Source: a virus
DNA: 64,000 nucleotides
Strand: one strand, 5' to 3'
Virus record (IMG/VR): IMGVR_UViG_3300020601_000959
Span: 1 to 64,000 of that record
Numbering within the stretch: position 1 is the stretch's first letter; each line of letters opens with the position of its first letter. Of the stretch, positions 46,820-53,825 are shown one piece after another. The notes beneath the pieces were generated by a model. It was not told the origin of the DNA and did no database searches. It worked only from the letters and a program-made list of their open reading frames with translations. The translations under genes were made by a program, and so were the position numbers.

Positions 46820-46846
46820 CAAATACCAAATTTGCTGTTATAAATA
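46816..46846 (+). promoter_or_regulatory. Composite promoter
   Basis: TTGACA (46816-46821), 17 bases, TATAAATA (46839-46846). Third case of the combined layout. The leader has AAGGAT before ATG 46875. Confidence 0.75.
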
Positions 46847-46874
46847 ATGTGTATTAACATCTAAGGATAGGCAA

Positions 46875-47375
46875 ATGAAAAGGTCACTTTCTACAGTAGC
46901 AGCCCTCGCACTAATGGCTACCACAGCATCAGCTGAAACAAGGTATGCTACTATTACAAATATTAAAACTAATTATCAGGAAATTACAACCAACCAACCA
47001 GTAAACATCTGTAGCGATGTTGAAGTGCCAATCTATGGCAACACTGGCGGAGGCGCATCAGGTGGTGATGTGCTAACTGGTATGATTATTGGTGGTTTGC
47101 TAGGCAAAGGTGCTACAGGCAAAGACAATGGCGCTGCCGCAGGTGCTGTAATTGGCGGCATTATCGCTGCTGATCAGAATAAAGGACAACGTGTAATCAC
47201 AGGTTACAGAGTCGAACGCCAATGTAGACAAGAAAATCGTTACACCACACAACGTCAAGTCAAAAACTATCGTATCACATACGAATGGGATGGTGTGCGA
47301 GCAAGTAGTTATACCTACAATAGATATAACGTAGGTGATCGTATTCCAGTTTCAGTGAGCATTGTAGCACAATGA
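46875..47375 (+). CDS. Secreted glycine-zipper (17-kDa surface-antigen-like) protein
   Basis: A 166-residue precursor with a signal peptide (cleavage after ASA-ETRYA). The middle (about 60-105) is a double glycine zipper (GMIIGGLLGKGATG, AAAGAVIGGIIAAD) like the Rickettsia 17-kDa antigen family. C-terminal part beta-rich with two or three Cys. It would insert in or line the outer membrane. Strong composite promoter, suggesting expression early and late. Possible superinfection exclusion or envelope role. Confidence 0.78.
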   Translation: MKRSLSTVAALALMATTASAETRYATITNIKTNYQEITTNQPVNICSDVEVPIYGNTGGGASGGDVLTGMIIGGLLGKGATGKDNGAAAGAVIGGIIAADQNKGQRVITGYRVERQCRQENRYTTQRQVKNYRITYEWDGVRASSYTYNRYNVGDRIPVSVSIVAQ

Positions 47376-47593
47376 GTGGATACAAAATTGATGAGGTAAT
47401 AGGTTTACTATACCAAATCAATCTGCGTCTAAAGCGTATCGAAGACCATATGGAACTTGACGAGCAGGAACTAGAAGACATTCTTAAACAATTAGATGAA
47501 GAATTATCTACACCTCCTGCTCAAACCAAACCTAAGTTGACTGTGGTCAAAGATGAACCTGATGATAACGTGTTTGAGTTTATACCTCGGTGA
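47372..47593 (+). CDS. Small acidic coiled-coil protein
   Basis: A 73-residue protein: helix with heptads (VIGLLYQINLRLKRIEDHME), acidic middle, short strand-like end. The start overlaps the previous stop (ATGA) and the stop TGA (47591-47593) lies inside the tRNA-Ser gene. Function unknown. Confidence 0.65.
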   Translation: MSGYKIDEVIGLLYQINLRLKRIEDHMELDEQELEDILKQLDEELSTPPAQTKPKLTVVKDEPDDNVFEFIPR

Positions 47594-47678
47594 CGTGGCT
47601 GAGTGGTCGAAAGCACCTCCCTGCTAAGGAGGCGTACCTTAACGGGTACCCAGGGTTCGAATCCCTGCGTCACCGCCA
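47589..47678 (+). tRNA. tRNA-Ser (GCT)
   Basis: Acceptor GGTGACG / CGTCACC, discriminator G, encoded CCA. Anticodon stem CCTCC / GGAGG with loop CTGCTAA gives anticodon GCT. A long class II variable arm (GTACCTTAACGGGTAC) and T-loop TTCGAAT are present. It reads AGC/AGU. The first five bases overlap the end of the preceding gene. Confidence 0.96.
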
Positions 47679-47679
47679 G

Positions 47680-47687
47680 TATAAATA
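47680..47687 (+). promoter_or_regulatory. T4-type late box between two tRNA genes
   Basis: TATAAATA one base after the tRNA-Ser CCA and nine bases before tRNA-Thr. It could give separate late transcription of tRNA-Thr and the sulfotransferase-like gene. Confidence 0.5.
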
Positions 47688-47695
47688 CTCGTGTT

Positions 47696-47771
47696 GCCCC
47701 TATAGCTCAGCTGGTAGAGCAACTGATTTGTAATCAGTAGGTCCGCGGTTCGAGTCCGTGTGGGGGCACCA
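47696..47771 (+). tRNA. tRNA-Thr (TGT)
   Basis: Acceptor GCCCCTA / TGGGGGC (one T-G pair), discriminator A, encoded CCA. Anticodon loop TTTGTAA between ACTGA / TCAGT gives anticodon TGT, reading ACA. T-loop TTCGAGT is canonical. The next gene starts 12 bases later. Confidence 0.96.
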
Positions 47772-47783
47772 TTAGGAGGACAA

Positions 47784-48380
47784 ATGTCATTATATATCAA
47801 TCGTACTGCTACTCAAAAAGGATTAACCTTTGTCCACATTCCAAAGTGTGCTGGGTCTAGCATAAAATATGCTTTGAAAGAAGCATTTCCTGAAGCAGTT
47901 GATACAAATTTTCATCACAACATTGGAAACAAAAATTTAAAAACATACTGGTCGTTTGCTGTGTTTAGAGACCCAATACAACGTGCTCTAAGTATGTATA
48001 ACGAAGTATTTAACGTTTTATCAAGTCGTCCAAAAACATTAGAAAAAATTACAAAACTTTCAGCAAACGATATATACGACAATATTACGTTTGATATATT
48101 TGTACAACAATGGTTTAATCAATCAATAAATGGTATTAAACCTAGCAAAGAACAGGTAAGATACATTAGCAATGACAGTGGAATAGTAGTAGATAAAGTT
48201 ATTCCGTTTCATAAACTTACTGAACAATGGGCTGAAATTGAGGATTTTTGTAAAAAAGACATTCCTCTGCCAAAATTACGTGTTGGAAAATTTAAAACAA
48301 TCAAAATGGAAGATACAACAAAGACTATACTTGAACAGTACTATGCTAAAGATATTCAATACTGGAACACAATAAAATAA
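47784..48380 (+). CDS. Sulfotransferase-like P-loop protein (2 of 5)
   Basis: A 198-residue protein with GLTFVHIPKCAGSSIKYAL (PAPS phosphosulfate loop, about residues 11-29) and SFAVFRDPIQRALSMYNE (3'-phosphate motif, about 62-79), the layout of the sulfotransferase-2 family that acts on sugars. AGGAGG precedes ATG 47784. It follows tRNA-Thr closely and begins a cassette with radical SAM and desaturase genes. Confidence 0.82.
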   Translation: MSLYINRTATQKGLTFVHIPKCAGSSIKYALKEAFPEAVDTNFHHNIGNKNLKTYWSFAVFRDPIQRALSMYNEVFNVLSSRPKTLEKITKLSANDIYDNITFDIFVQQWFNQSINGIKPSKEQVRYISNDSGIVVDKVIPFHKLTEQWAEIEDFCKKDIPLPKLRVGKFKTIKMEDTTKTILEQYYAKDIQYWNTIK

Positions 48381-48383
48381 CTT

Positions 48384-49886
48384 ATGCGGCACATCATAAT
48401 ATTCAATCAAAGTATAATGGGAAGAAGAAGCAGCGGAGCATACAAGGCTGCGGAAAGTTTTCGTGACCGTGGATTTGATACAGAAATTGTAGAATTTTTA
48501 GAACATTGGAACTTTGAAGATTTAAAAAGTTATCTAAGAAAAATAATTCATCACGATACTGTTGGTTTTGGATTTAGTTATACATGGATGACTAGCGGTA
48601 AAGTCAGAGAACTTACAAGTTGGCTACAAAATAATTATCCAGGTAGAAAATACTTTGCTGGAGGCCAACAACCTTTTCAAGAATACGAAGGATTCGAATT
48701 AGTTTGTACAGGATTTTTTGAAAAGGCTGCTGATGATATCATCGATTATCTTTTTAATGATAAAAAAGAACCGCCAAAACACAAAATGATACACAACGGT
48801 AGAACTATGTTGATAAATGGTGATACTGACTATCCGTCTCATAGTATGCCAGACTTGACTGTGCGTTACTCTTACAGTGATTATATATCACCACATGAAG
48901 CACTGACAATTGAGTTAAGTCGTGGTTGTAGGTTTAAATGTAAATATTGTAGCTATGCTTTTTTAGGATTGAAAAACAGCACATACAGAAACAAAGAAAA
49001 TGTAAAAGCAGAATTAATTTACAACTACGAAACCTATGGAACTAAAAATTACATTATAGCTGACCCTACTGTAAACGATGACGATGACAAGTTACGCATG
49101 TTGGGAGAGGTAGTATCGGAGTTACCCTTTGTGCCTAATTTTTCAGCATTTGTTAGAGTTGATTTAGTTGTAGTTAGACCTTACCAAATGGAACTAATGG
49201 CAAAGGCACGTATTTGGGCACATTTTTATGGTGTCGAAACCTTTCATCCAGCAGCAGCTAAAGCAGTTGGTAAAGGCATGCCGCCACAAAAAATAAAAAA
49301 ATGTCTAAAAGATATGCGTAAATATTTTTTAGATCATCTTGGATTGTATAGAGGAACAATAGGATTAATTGCTGGATTACCAGGGGAAGATAAAAAAAGT
49401 TGGCAAACCACACAGCGTTGGATGAAAAAACATTGGAAAACAGAATCATGGCATTGGTGGCCTTTAGATATAACAGATGATAGCGACAACGATAATATCA
49501 ACAGCTTGTTCAGTCGTAATCCAGAAAAGTACGGTTATCGTCCTATGAAAGACAAAAATAAAATAGATCTTATCAAACATCAGTTTTCTCAATTTGGTAA
49601 ACTTACACATCATAAAGTAGACGATGAATACTTTTTTTGGCAAAATGATACCACTGATTTCTACGAAGCAGTCTACTGGTGTAGTGAAATGTTCCAACCT
49701 GAAAATATTTTTACCTATGATGGAAATTTTTACTTAATGAATAGATTAAGTAGTGTTGATAAGTTACAAGATGCTTTAAAATTAAAACTTAACATATGGG
49801 ATGGCAAAACAATAGATACATCTACAGATCCTGAATCTCATACAATTTATGTAAAACGCAAGATAGAAAGCAAGCATAACCAATGA
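48384..49886 (+). CDS. Radical SAM protein (Elp3/B12-type layout)
   Basis: A 500-residue protein. The N-terminal Rossmann-like part (about 1-130) has GFGFSYTW and AGGQQP but no DxHxxG cobalamin motif. The radical SAM core has CRFKCKYCSY (Cys-x3-Cys-x2-Cys, about residues 182-189), then strands and GLIAGLPGED. The C-terminal 130 residues are unmatched. It would use a 4Fe-4S cluster and SAM for a radical reaction of unknown target. The last bases overlap the desaturase gene (ATGA). Confidence 0.85.
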   Translation: MRHIIIFNQSIMGRRSSGAYKAAESFRDRGFDTEIVEFLEHWNFEDLKSYLRKIIHHDTVGFGFSYTWMTSGKVRELTSWLQNNYPGRKYFAGGQQPFQEYEGFELVCTGFFEKAADDIIDYLFNDKKEPPKHKMIHNGRTMLINGDTDYPSHSMPDLTVRYSYSDYISPHEALTIELSRGCRFKCKYCSYAFLGLKNSTYRNKENVKAELIYNYETYGTKNYIIADPTVNDDDDKLRMLGEVVSELPFVPNFSAFVRVDLVVVRPYQMELMAKARIWAHFYGVETFHPAAAKAVGKGMPPQKIKKCLKDMRKYFLDHLGLYRGTIGLIAGLPGEDKKSWQTTQRWMKKHWKTESWHWWPLDITDDSDNDNINSLFSRNPEKYGYRPMKDKNKIDLIKHQFSQFGKLTHHKVDDEYFFWQNDTTDFYEAVYWCSEMFQPENIFTYDGNFYLMNRLSSVDKLQDALKLKLNIWDGKTIDTSTDPESHTIYVKRKIESKHNQ

Positions 49887-50668
49887 GAGTTGATCAAAAA
49901 ACAAACATGTTTCAATTAGCTTGCTACATAGGCGGACCATTGGTGTTGATTTTTAACTTCAACGCAGCATACTTATTTGGTTCGTGGTTATTTTCATGGA
50001 TAGTAGTACATGTTGGAATCAGTATGGGATTACACCGTTGTTTTTCACACAAATCTTGGGAACCAAAAAATAAGTTTATTCTTGTGGTGTTACATTTCTT
50101 GTCTGTAATTAACACAGTTGGTCCTAGTATTCCGTGGACTGCTACACATAGAGTACATCACAAATATTCAGACACTGATAAAGATCCGCACTGTATTAAA
50201 GATTCTACTGTATGGCAAAAATTTAAATTATGGCATAATTTTGTTCCTTATCATCATGTAAGTCCAAGGATAGTGATTGATTTACTAAGAGATCCGTATC
50301 ATAAATTTTTTAACAAGTATTATTTTCATATGTTAGTTGGCTGGGGACTGTTATTATTTGCTATTAGTCCTGACCTGTTTATGTATGGATATCTAGTAAG
50401 CACAATGTTTTGTTTACATACCATATCGTGGATTACAGTAGGTGCCCATATGTTTGGCCATAAAGATACTGACACACACGATGATTCTAAAAACACATTT
50501 ATTATGGGGTTATACTCTTGGGGAGAAGGCTGGCACAACAATCATCATGCGGCGCCATGGAGTTATGCGTTTGGATGGAACCGTAAGCAACCTGACTTTG
50601 GCAAATGGTTGATTGAAAAATTAGCAAAACCTGATTCGCTTAAAGGTGTGAATTATTATGATAAATGA
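49883..50668 (+). CDS. Membrane fatty-acid desaturase
   Basis: A 261-residue integral-membrane diiron enzyme with all three His boxes: HRCFSH (about 50-55), HRVHH (about 87-91) and HNNHH (about 220-224). Four spans are arranged as in stearoyl-type delta-9 desaturases. It would introduce double bonds in host acyl chains during infection. Desaturases are known in some marine phages. It overlaps both neighbours. Confidence 0.9.
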   Translation: MRVDQKTNMFQLACYIGGPLVLIFNFNAAYLFGSWLFSWIVVHVGISMGLHRCFSHKSWEPKNKFILVVLHFLSVINTVGPSIPWTATHRVHHKYSDTDKDPHCIKDSTVWQKFKLWHNFVPYHHVSPRIVIDLLRDPYHKFFNKYYFHMLVGWGLLLFAISPDLFMYGYLVSTMFCLHTISWITVGAHMFGHKDTDTHDDSKNTFIMGLYSWGEGWHNNHHAAPWSYAFGWNRKQPDFGKWLIEKLAKPDSLKGVNYYDK

Positions 50669-51302
50669 AATTGTATCTTCGGGTAGAGTAAGATTACATG
50701 TATTTGATCATGACAATGTTGAATTTGAAAAAGTAAGACAACAGTGCCTACAAGAAGATAATTGGCTACGTGAAAATTACACAAAAGATCGTTGTGTAAT
50801 TGAAGATCACAAATTGTTTTGGATCGCTTACTTAGACGACAAACTTTGGCATTTCAGCGGTTTGCTTGAATTATCTCCACATGTAGCTAGAATACTCAAC
50901 AGAACTTATATGTTTCCTGAATGGCGTAGTCCAAGACAAATTACATATCATCATGATCAACTAGCTAACCATGTAATTCCATTGGTAGAACAAGTGTTAG
51001 GCTTTGAATATGATTTACTGTTTTTCAGTATGCAAAGACGCAAGCGTGGATATCAAATTGAAAAACAACCTTGGTGGGAAAATGTTAAACGTAGTTGGAT
51101 GAGCGTCACAGACAAATGGCAATCGTTTGATGATGGGCTAGTTAGAATATATCCAGACGAACAAGAAAGTTGTTATCAAAATGTGATTTATAAAAGCAAT
51201 GGATATACATTAAAGGACTGGGGTCCGCGAATTATTACATATAATGAATATATAGAAAAATTTTACAAAAAAGATGAAGATTTTTTTGTTTCTTGGCAAT
51301 AA
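50658..51302 (+). CDS. Hypothetical protein of the accessory cassette
   Basis: A 214-residue soluble protein, rich in Trp, Tyr, His and Asp, with mixed alpha/beta pattern (LHVFDHDNVEFEKV, KLFWIAYLDDKLWHFSGLL). A GNAT-like or jelly-roll fold is possible, but I see no diagnostic motif. It overlaps the desaturase gene by 11 bases and ends the cassette. Function unknown. Confidence 0.65.
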   Translation: MINEIVSSGRVRLHVFDHDNVEFEKVRQQCLQEDNWLRENYTKDRCVIEDHKLFWIAYLDDKLWHFSGLLELSPHVARILNRTYMFPEWRSPRQITYHHDQLANHVIPLVEQVLGFEYDLLFFSMQRRKRGYQIEKQPWWENVKRSWMSVTDKWQSFDDGLVRIYPDEQESCYQNVIYKSNGYTLKDWGPRIITYNEYIEKFYKKDEDFFVSWQ

Positions 51303-51307
51303 AATGG

Positions 51308-51336
51308 TTGACAACGGTGTAATAGTTTGCTATATT
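51308..51336 (+). promoter_or_regulatory. Sigma70-like promoter of a non-coding RNA
   Basis: TTGACA, 17-base spacer, TATATT. No ORF of useful size follows; the predicted transcript starts near 51343. Confidence 0.75.
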
Positions 51337-51342
51337 ATAAAC

Positions 51343-51555
51343 ATAACAAAGACGACGGTCCTAGTTAGATAGTGCAAGGAAACGATGCTTACCCAGGCAT
51401 TAACTTGACTCACACGCTGTGGTGGCGCTGTAAGACTTTGGAGACAAAGCATTGCAGAAAAAGTAGGATTAACCATTCTATTGTGAGGTTCCGTGTTGTT
51501 TTGAGCCTGATGGGGCATAACGCGGTTGTTGGTAATCAGTAGTCCAACCTATCAC
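51343..51555 (+). ncRNA. Unidentified structured RNA (about 210 nt)
   Basis: A promoter-led stretch with no coding potential and several stable helices: ATGC/GCAT (51385-51400), CACA/TGTG (51411-51421), CTGTAA/TTGCAG (51428-51456) enclosing CTTTG-GAGA-CAAAG, CCGTGTT/AACGCGG (51491-51525) enclosing a GCC/GGC helix, and GGTTG/CAACC (51523-51549). It does not show the conserved cores I would look for in RNase P, 6S or SRP RNA. It ends just before a late promoter. Identity unknown; the 3' end is approximate. Confidence 0.6.
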
Positions 51556-51556
51556 A

Positions 51557-51564
51557 TATAAATA
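51557..51564 (+). promoter_or_regulatory. T4-type late promoter of the leader ORF and tRNA cluster
   Basis: Exact TATAAATA. The predicted start, near A51570, is the first base of the Shine-Dalgarno AAGGA of the 20-codon ORF. Confidence 0.65.
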
Positions 51565-51582
51565 CAACGAAGGAATTTTAAC

Positions 51583-51645
51583 ATGTTCAAGACTAACACA
51601 ATATGTATAATATGTTGGCCACCAGGAGATTGGGGTATGTCTTGA
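51583..51645 (+). CDS. 20-residue leader peptide candidate
   Basis: ATG 51583 to TGA 51645, with AAGGA nine bases upstream. The codons include ATA three times (all of its Ile), TGG twice, CCA twice in tandem and ATG. These are the codons read by the three tRNA genes downstream (CAT, CCA and TGG anticodons). A terminator follows 28 bases after the stop. The TGG-GGT bases (51632-51636, GGGGT) can pair with GCCCC (51675-51679) of the terminator stem. A codon-sensing attenuator for the tRNA cluster is inferred; chance is possible with so short an ORF. Confidence 0.45.
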   Translation: MFKTNTICIICWPPGDWGMS

Positions 51646-51673
51646 CATGACTTTATAAAAAAGTTATTTCAAC

Positions 51674-51709
51674 AGCCCCTAGCATTAAATTTGTTAGGGG
51701 CTTTTTTTA
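51674..51709 (+). terminator. Rho-independent terminator between leader ORF and tRNA cluster
   Basis: Stem AGCCCCTA / TAGGGGCT (8 bp), loop of about 13 bases, then seven T. Confidence 0.9.
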
Positions 51710-51710
51710 T

Positions 51711-51786
51711 AACTACACTACACCTTACTGCAATAAGGTGTCGTTGCAGAGACAGAGGCCTCGAAAGGGCTAAAGATAGTGTAGTT
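51711..51786 (+). ncRNA. Pseudoknotted RNA element upstream of the tRNA cluster
   Basis: A 10-bp closing stem AACTACACTA (51711-51720) / TAGTGTAGTT (51777-51786). Inside is hairpin CACCTTA/TAAGGTG (51721-51740), whose six-base loop CTGCAA pairs perfectly with TTGCAG at 51744-51749, forming a pseudoknot. A third hairpin lies at 51756-51771. It sits after the terminator and 17 bases before tRNA-Trp. It could be a riboswitch, ribozyme or processing element. Not matched to a class I know. Confidence 0.6.
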
Positions 51787-51803
51787 TTAAAAAAAGTTTT
51801 TAA

Positions 51804-51888
51804 GCAGGTGCGCTACAGTCGGAGAGGTAGGCTGGTCTCCAAAACCAGTGCGTTAGCTGAGCGAGTTCGAATCTCGCCACCTGTGCCA
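51804..51888 (+). tRNA. tRNA-Trp (CCA), unusual 12-base variable region
   Basis: Acceptor GCAGGTG / CACCTGT (G1-U72), discriminator G, encoded CCA. D-stem CTAC/GTAG. Anticodon stem CTGGT/ACCAG with loop CTCCAAA gives anticodon CCA, and loop and discriminator match E. coli tRNA-Trp. T-arm GCGAG-TTCGAAT-CTCGC. The variable region between ACCAG and GCGAG is 12 bases (TGCGTTAGCTGA), against five in usual tRNA-Trp. Confidence 0.88.
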
Positions 51889-51890
51889 AT

Positions 51891-51968
51891 CGGGGCTTGG
51901 GAAAGTCTGGTCAATCCGCCTGTTTTGGGAACAGGAAATCGCTGGTTCGAATCCAGCAGCCCCGACCA
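51891..51968 (+). tRNA. tRNA-Pro (TGG)
   Basis: Acceptor CGGGGCT / AGCCCCG, discriminator A, encoded CCA. Anticodon stem CCTGT/ACAGG with loop TTTGGGA gives anticodon TGG. T-arm GCTGG-TTCGAAT-CCAGC. C1-G72 is typical of bacterial tRNA-Pro. Reads CCA and, with modification, other CCN codons. Confidence 0.95.
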
Positions 51969-51974
51969 AATAAT

Positions 51975-52049
51975 GCGCTTGTAGTTCAGTGGTAGAACCG
52001 TCCGCTCATAACGGATCAGTCGGGAGTTCGAATCTCTCCGGGCGCACCA
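51975..52049 (+). tRNA. tRNA with CAT anticodon (Ile2 or elongator Met)
   Basis: Acceptor GCGCTTG / CGGGCGC (two T-G pairs), discriminator A, encoded CCA. Anticodon loop CTCATAA between GTCCG/CGGAT. T-arm GGGAG-TTCGAAT-CTCTC. Paired first base G1-C72 argues against initiator tRNA. Whether C34 is modified to lysidine (reading AUA) cannot be told from sequence alone. Confidence 0.93.
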
Positions 52050-52060
52050 TATTTCCTTAA

Positions 52061-52066
52061 TAAATA
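52061..52066 (+). promoter_or_regulatory. T4-type late promoter abutting the start codon
   Basis: TAAATA five bases before ATG 52072. Predicted leaderless transcript. Confidence 0.55.
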
Positions 52067-52071
52067 TTGGC

Positions 52072-52224
52072 ATGTTCAAAGCAACCAAAGAAACTATTTG
52101 GCATCTCACATGTATAAAATGTAAAAACTGGTTCACATATGCTACAATGGAAAAAATGTGTATAGACAGGTACACGTTTCATTGTCCACATTGTGGATCA
52201 AAGGGTAAAGTTACTCCGGAGTGA
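52072..52224 (+). CDS. Zinc-ribbon microprotein
   Basis: A 50-residue protein with two Cys-x2-Cys pairs (TCIKCKNW near residue 14 and HCPHCGSK near 38) about 20 residues apart, a typical zinc ribbon. Short proteins like this are common in marine T4-like phages, in my recollection, and may contact RNA polymerase or DNA. No Shine-Dalgarno; the late box adjoins the ATG. Confidence 0.75.
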   Translation: MFKATKETIWHLTCIKCKNWFTYATMEKMCIDRYTFHCPHCGSKGKVTPE

Positions 52225-52226
52225 TA

Positions 52227-53432
52227 ATGTCAAAATGTATTGTACCATGGACGCAAATTGAAATTTGCGCTACAGGATTCTGCCGCCCGTGTGCTGAATA
52301 TGGAACTGATTTAAAATGGGATGACGGTAAACGAATAGATTTTAATGATAAAAATACAACTTTAGATAAAGTTCTTAAATCAAACGACTATAAAACTTTA
52401 CGTGATCAATTTAGAAATAATGAAAAACCAGAGGGCTGTAGAAAGTGCTGGAAACTTGAAGAACAAGGATTGAAAAGTAGAAGACAGCGAGAACTAGAAG
52501 CGCATGAACAACATCTTGATTTAATCTCTACAGATGAAACAAAAATAGTTTTGTTTGACATAAAGCTAGGTAACCATTGTAATTTAAAATGTAATATTTG
52601 TAACAGCGAATACAGCAAGAAATGGGAAAAAGATGAAATGGATTGGTATGGACAAGTCATCAATCCAAGTTACGGAAAAGACTGGTTAAGCAATCCACAG
52701 CATTGGCAGGATATAAAGAAACAATGTGACAGTTTAGAAGTTTTATATCTTAGCGGCGGCGAACCCTTTCTTACTAAACATAATGACGAACTTCTTACAC
52801 ACCTAATTGATATAGGTAGAGCGAAGGATGTTTGGATCAAATATCATACCAACGGAACCTATAAACTTACTGAAAAACTTATAAATCAATTTAAGCAATT
52901 CAAACGTATACAATTGATGTACAGCATTGATGATATAGGTAGGCGTTATGAATATCAAAGACCTCCGGCTAAATGGCATCGGGTAGAATCAAATTTTATA
53001 CATGCGTTAGAACATGGTTTTATTGATACAAAAATTTGTTATACAGTGAGTTTGTTTAATAGTCTTAGCGGACAAGAGATGGAAACGTGGTGTGCTAGTG
53101 TTGGTTTTAATTTAGATAACCTAGAAGTAAATTTTGCTAGAGATCCTATACACTATGATTTAAGTATGCTCGGCGACGAACAAAAAACTATGTTACTAAA
53201 CAAACTAGGACATGGTAAAATTGATACTGAAGTATCAAAATACATTAAAAGTTCACATCAACCCACATTTGATGAGACTGGATGGCCAGTAAAATCAAAA
53301 AAAGAACTTGACAACTTGCGTAAGTATGTTATAAGTAAGGTAGACAGTAAGAGCAACATGTCTCTTATGGATGTCAGTCCTGAAATAGAAAAAGTGGTAA
53401 ATTATGATGAAAACTTGTGTATTACAACGTAA
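52227..53432 (+). CDS. Radical SAM protein with SPASM/twitch-like cysteines
   Basis: A 401-residue protein from ATG 52227. An N-terminal Cys-rich head (CIVPWTQIEICATGFCRPC) and GCRKCWKLEEQG probably bind an auxiliary Fe-S cluster. The radical SAM triad is GNHCNLKCNICNSEY (about residues 114-128), followed by VLYLSGGEP and KYHTNGTY strand motifs. It belongs to a group seen in marine phages and bacteria; the substrate is unknown. It overlaps the next small gene. Confidence 0.85.
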   Translation: MSKCIVPWTQIEICATGFCRPCAEYGTDLKWDDGKRIDFNDKNTTLDKVLKSNDYKTLRDQFRNNEKPEGCRKCWKLEEQGLKSRRQRELEAHEQHLDLISTDETKIVLFDIKLGNHCNLKCNICNSEYSKKWEKDEMDWYGQVINPSYGKDWLSNPQHWQDIKKQCDSLEVLYLSGGEPFLTKHNDELLTHLIDIGRAKDVWIKYHTNGTYKLTEKLINQFKQFKRIQLMYSIDDIGRRYEYQRPPAKWHRVESNFIHALEHGFIDTKICYTVSLFNSLSGQEMETWCASVGFNLDNLEVNFARDPIHYDLSMLGDEQKTMLLNKLGHGKIDTEVSKYIKSSHQPTFDETGWPVKSKKELDNLRKYVISKVDSKSNMSLMDVSPEIEKVVNYDENLCITT

Positions 53433-53595
53433 CGAACGTTCCATTACTGTAGATTTAACAACAAATGGCGCTGTATTCAACGAATACGAAATGTTAGATT
53501 TTGAAACATCTAAAGAGTTTCATGATAAAACTAAAGCAGAACAATATTTTTTGGGTTTGAAAATTAAAGGATTCAAAGAGGCACTTGCGTCATGA
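53404..53595 (+). CDS. Small phage protein
   Basis: A 63-residue soluble protein with a beta-hairpin-like start (CVLQRNERSITVDLTTNGAV) and a helical end. Overlaps the radical SAM gene by 29 bases. Function unknown. Confidence 0.6.
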   Translation: MMKTCVLQRNERSITVDLTTNGAVFNEYEMLDFETSKEFHDKTKAEQYFLGLKIKGFKEALAS

Positions 53596-53825
53596 AGATC
53601 TACGATCTCACAGCAGAACAATGCAAAATGCTTGATCAAATGTGGCAATGTGATAGTGCTGAAGAAATCTATGATTTTTTTCAATCACTTGACAAAGACA
53701 AATATCTCATGGCGTTGACACTTCATGAACTGATGCTACAAGAACTCCAAGAGCAGGATGAAGATCCAAGCAACAACGTTACACAGGCACGTAATATGTT
53801 GTATGATATAGGTGTTAAATGCTAG
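53592..53825 (+). CDS. Small acidic helical protein
   Basis: A 77-residue acidic, all-helical protein (LTAEQCKMLDQMWQ, YLMALTLHELMLQELQEQ). ATGA overlap with the upstream gene. Function unknown. Confidence 0.65.
   Translation: MKIYDLTAEQCKMLDQMWQCDSAEEIYDFFQSLDKDKYLMALTLHELMLQELQEQDEDPSNNVTQARNMLYDIGVKC

Noticed and set aside
51343-51555. RNase P RNA, 6S RNA or group I intron
   Set aside because: I looked for their conserved cores and did not see them, and no split exons are visible. Left as unidentified RNA.
51711-51786. Hammerhead or pistol ribozyme
   Set aside because: No CUGANGA/GAAA core for hammerhead, and the pseudoknot strand follows the first hairpin too closely for pistol.
51975-52049. 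Initiator tRNA-fMet
   Set aside because: The first base pair is a matched G1-C72, whereas bacterial initiator tRNAs have an unpaired 1-72. Ile2 or elongator Met fits better.
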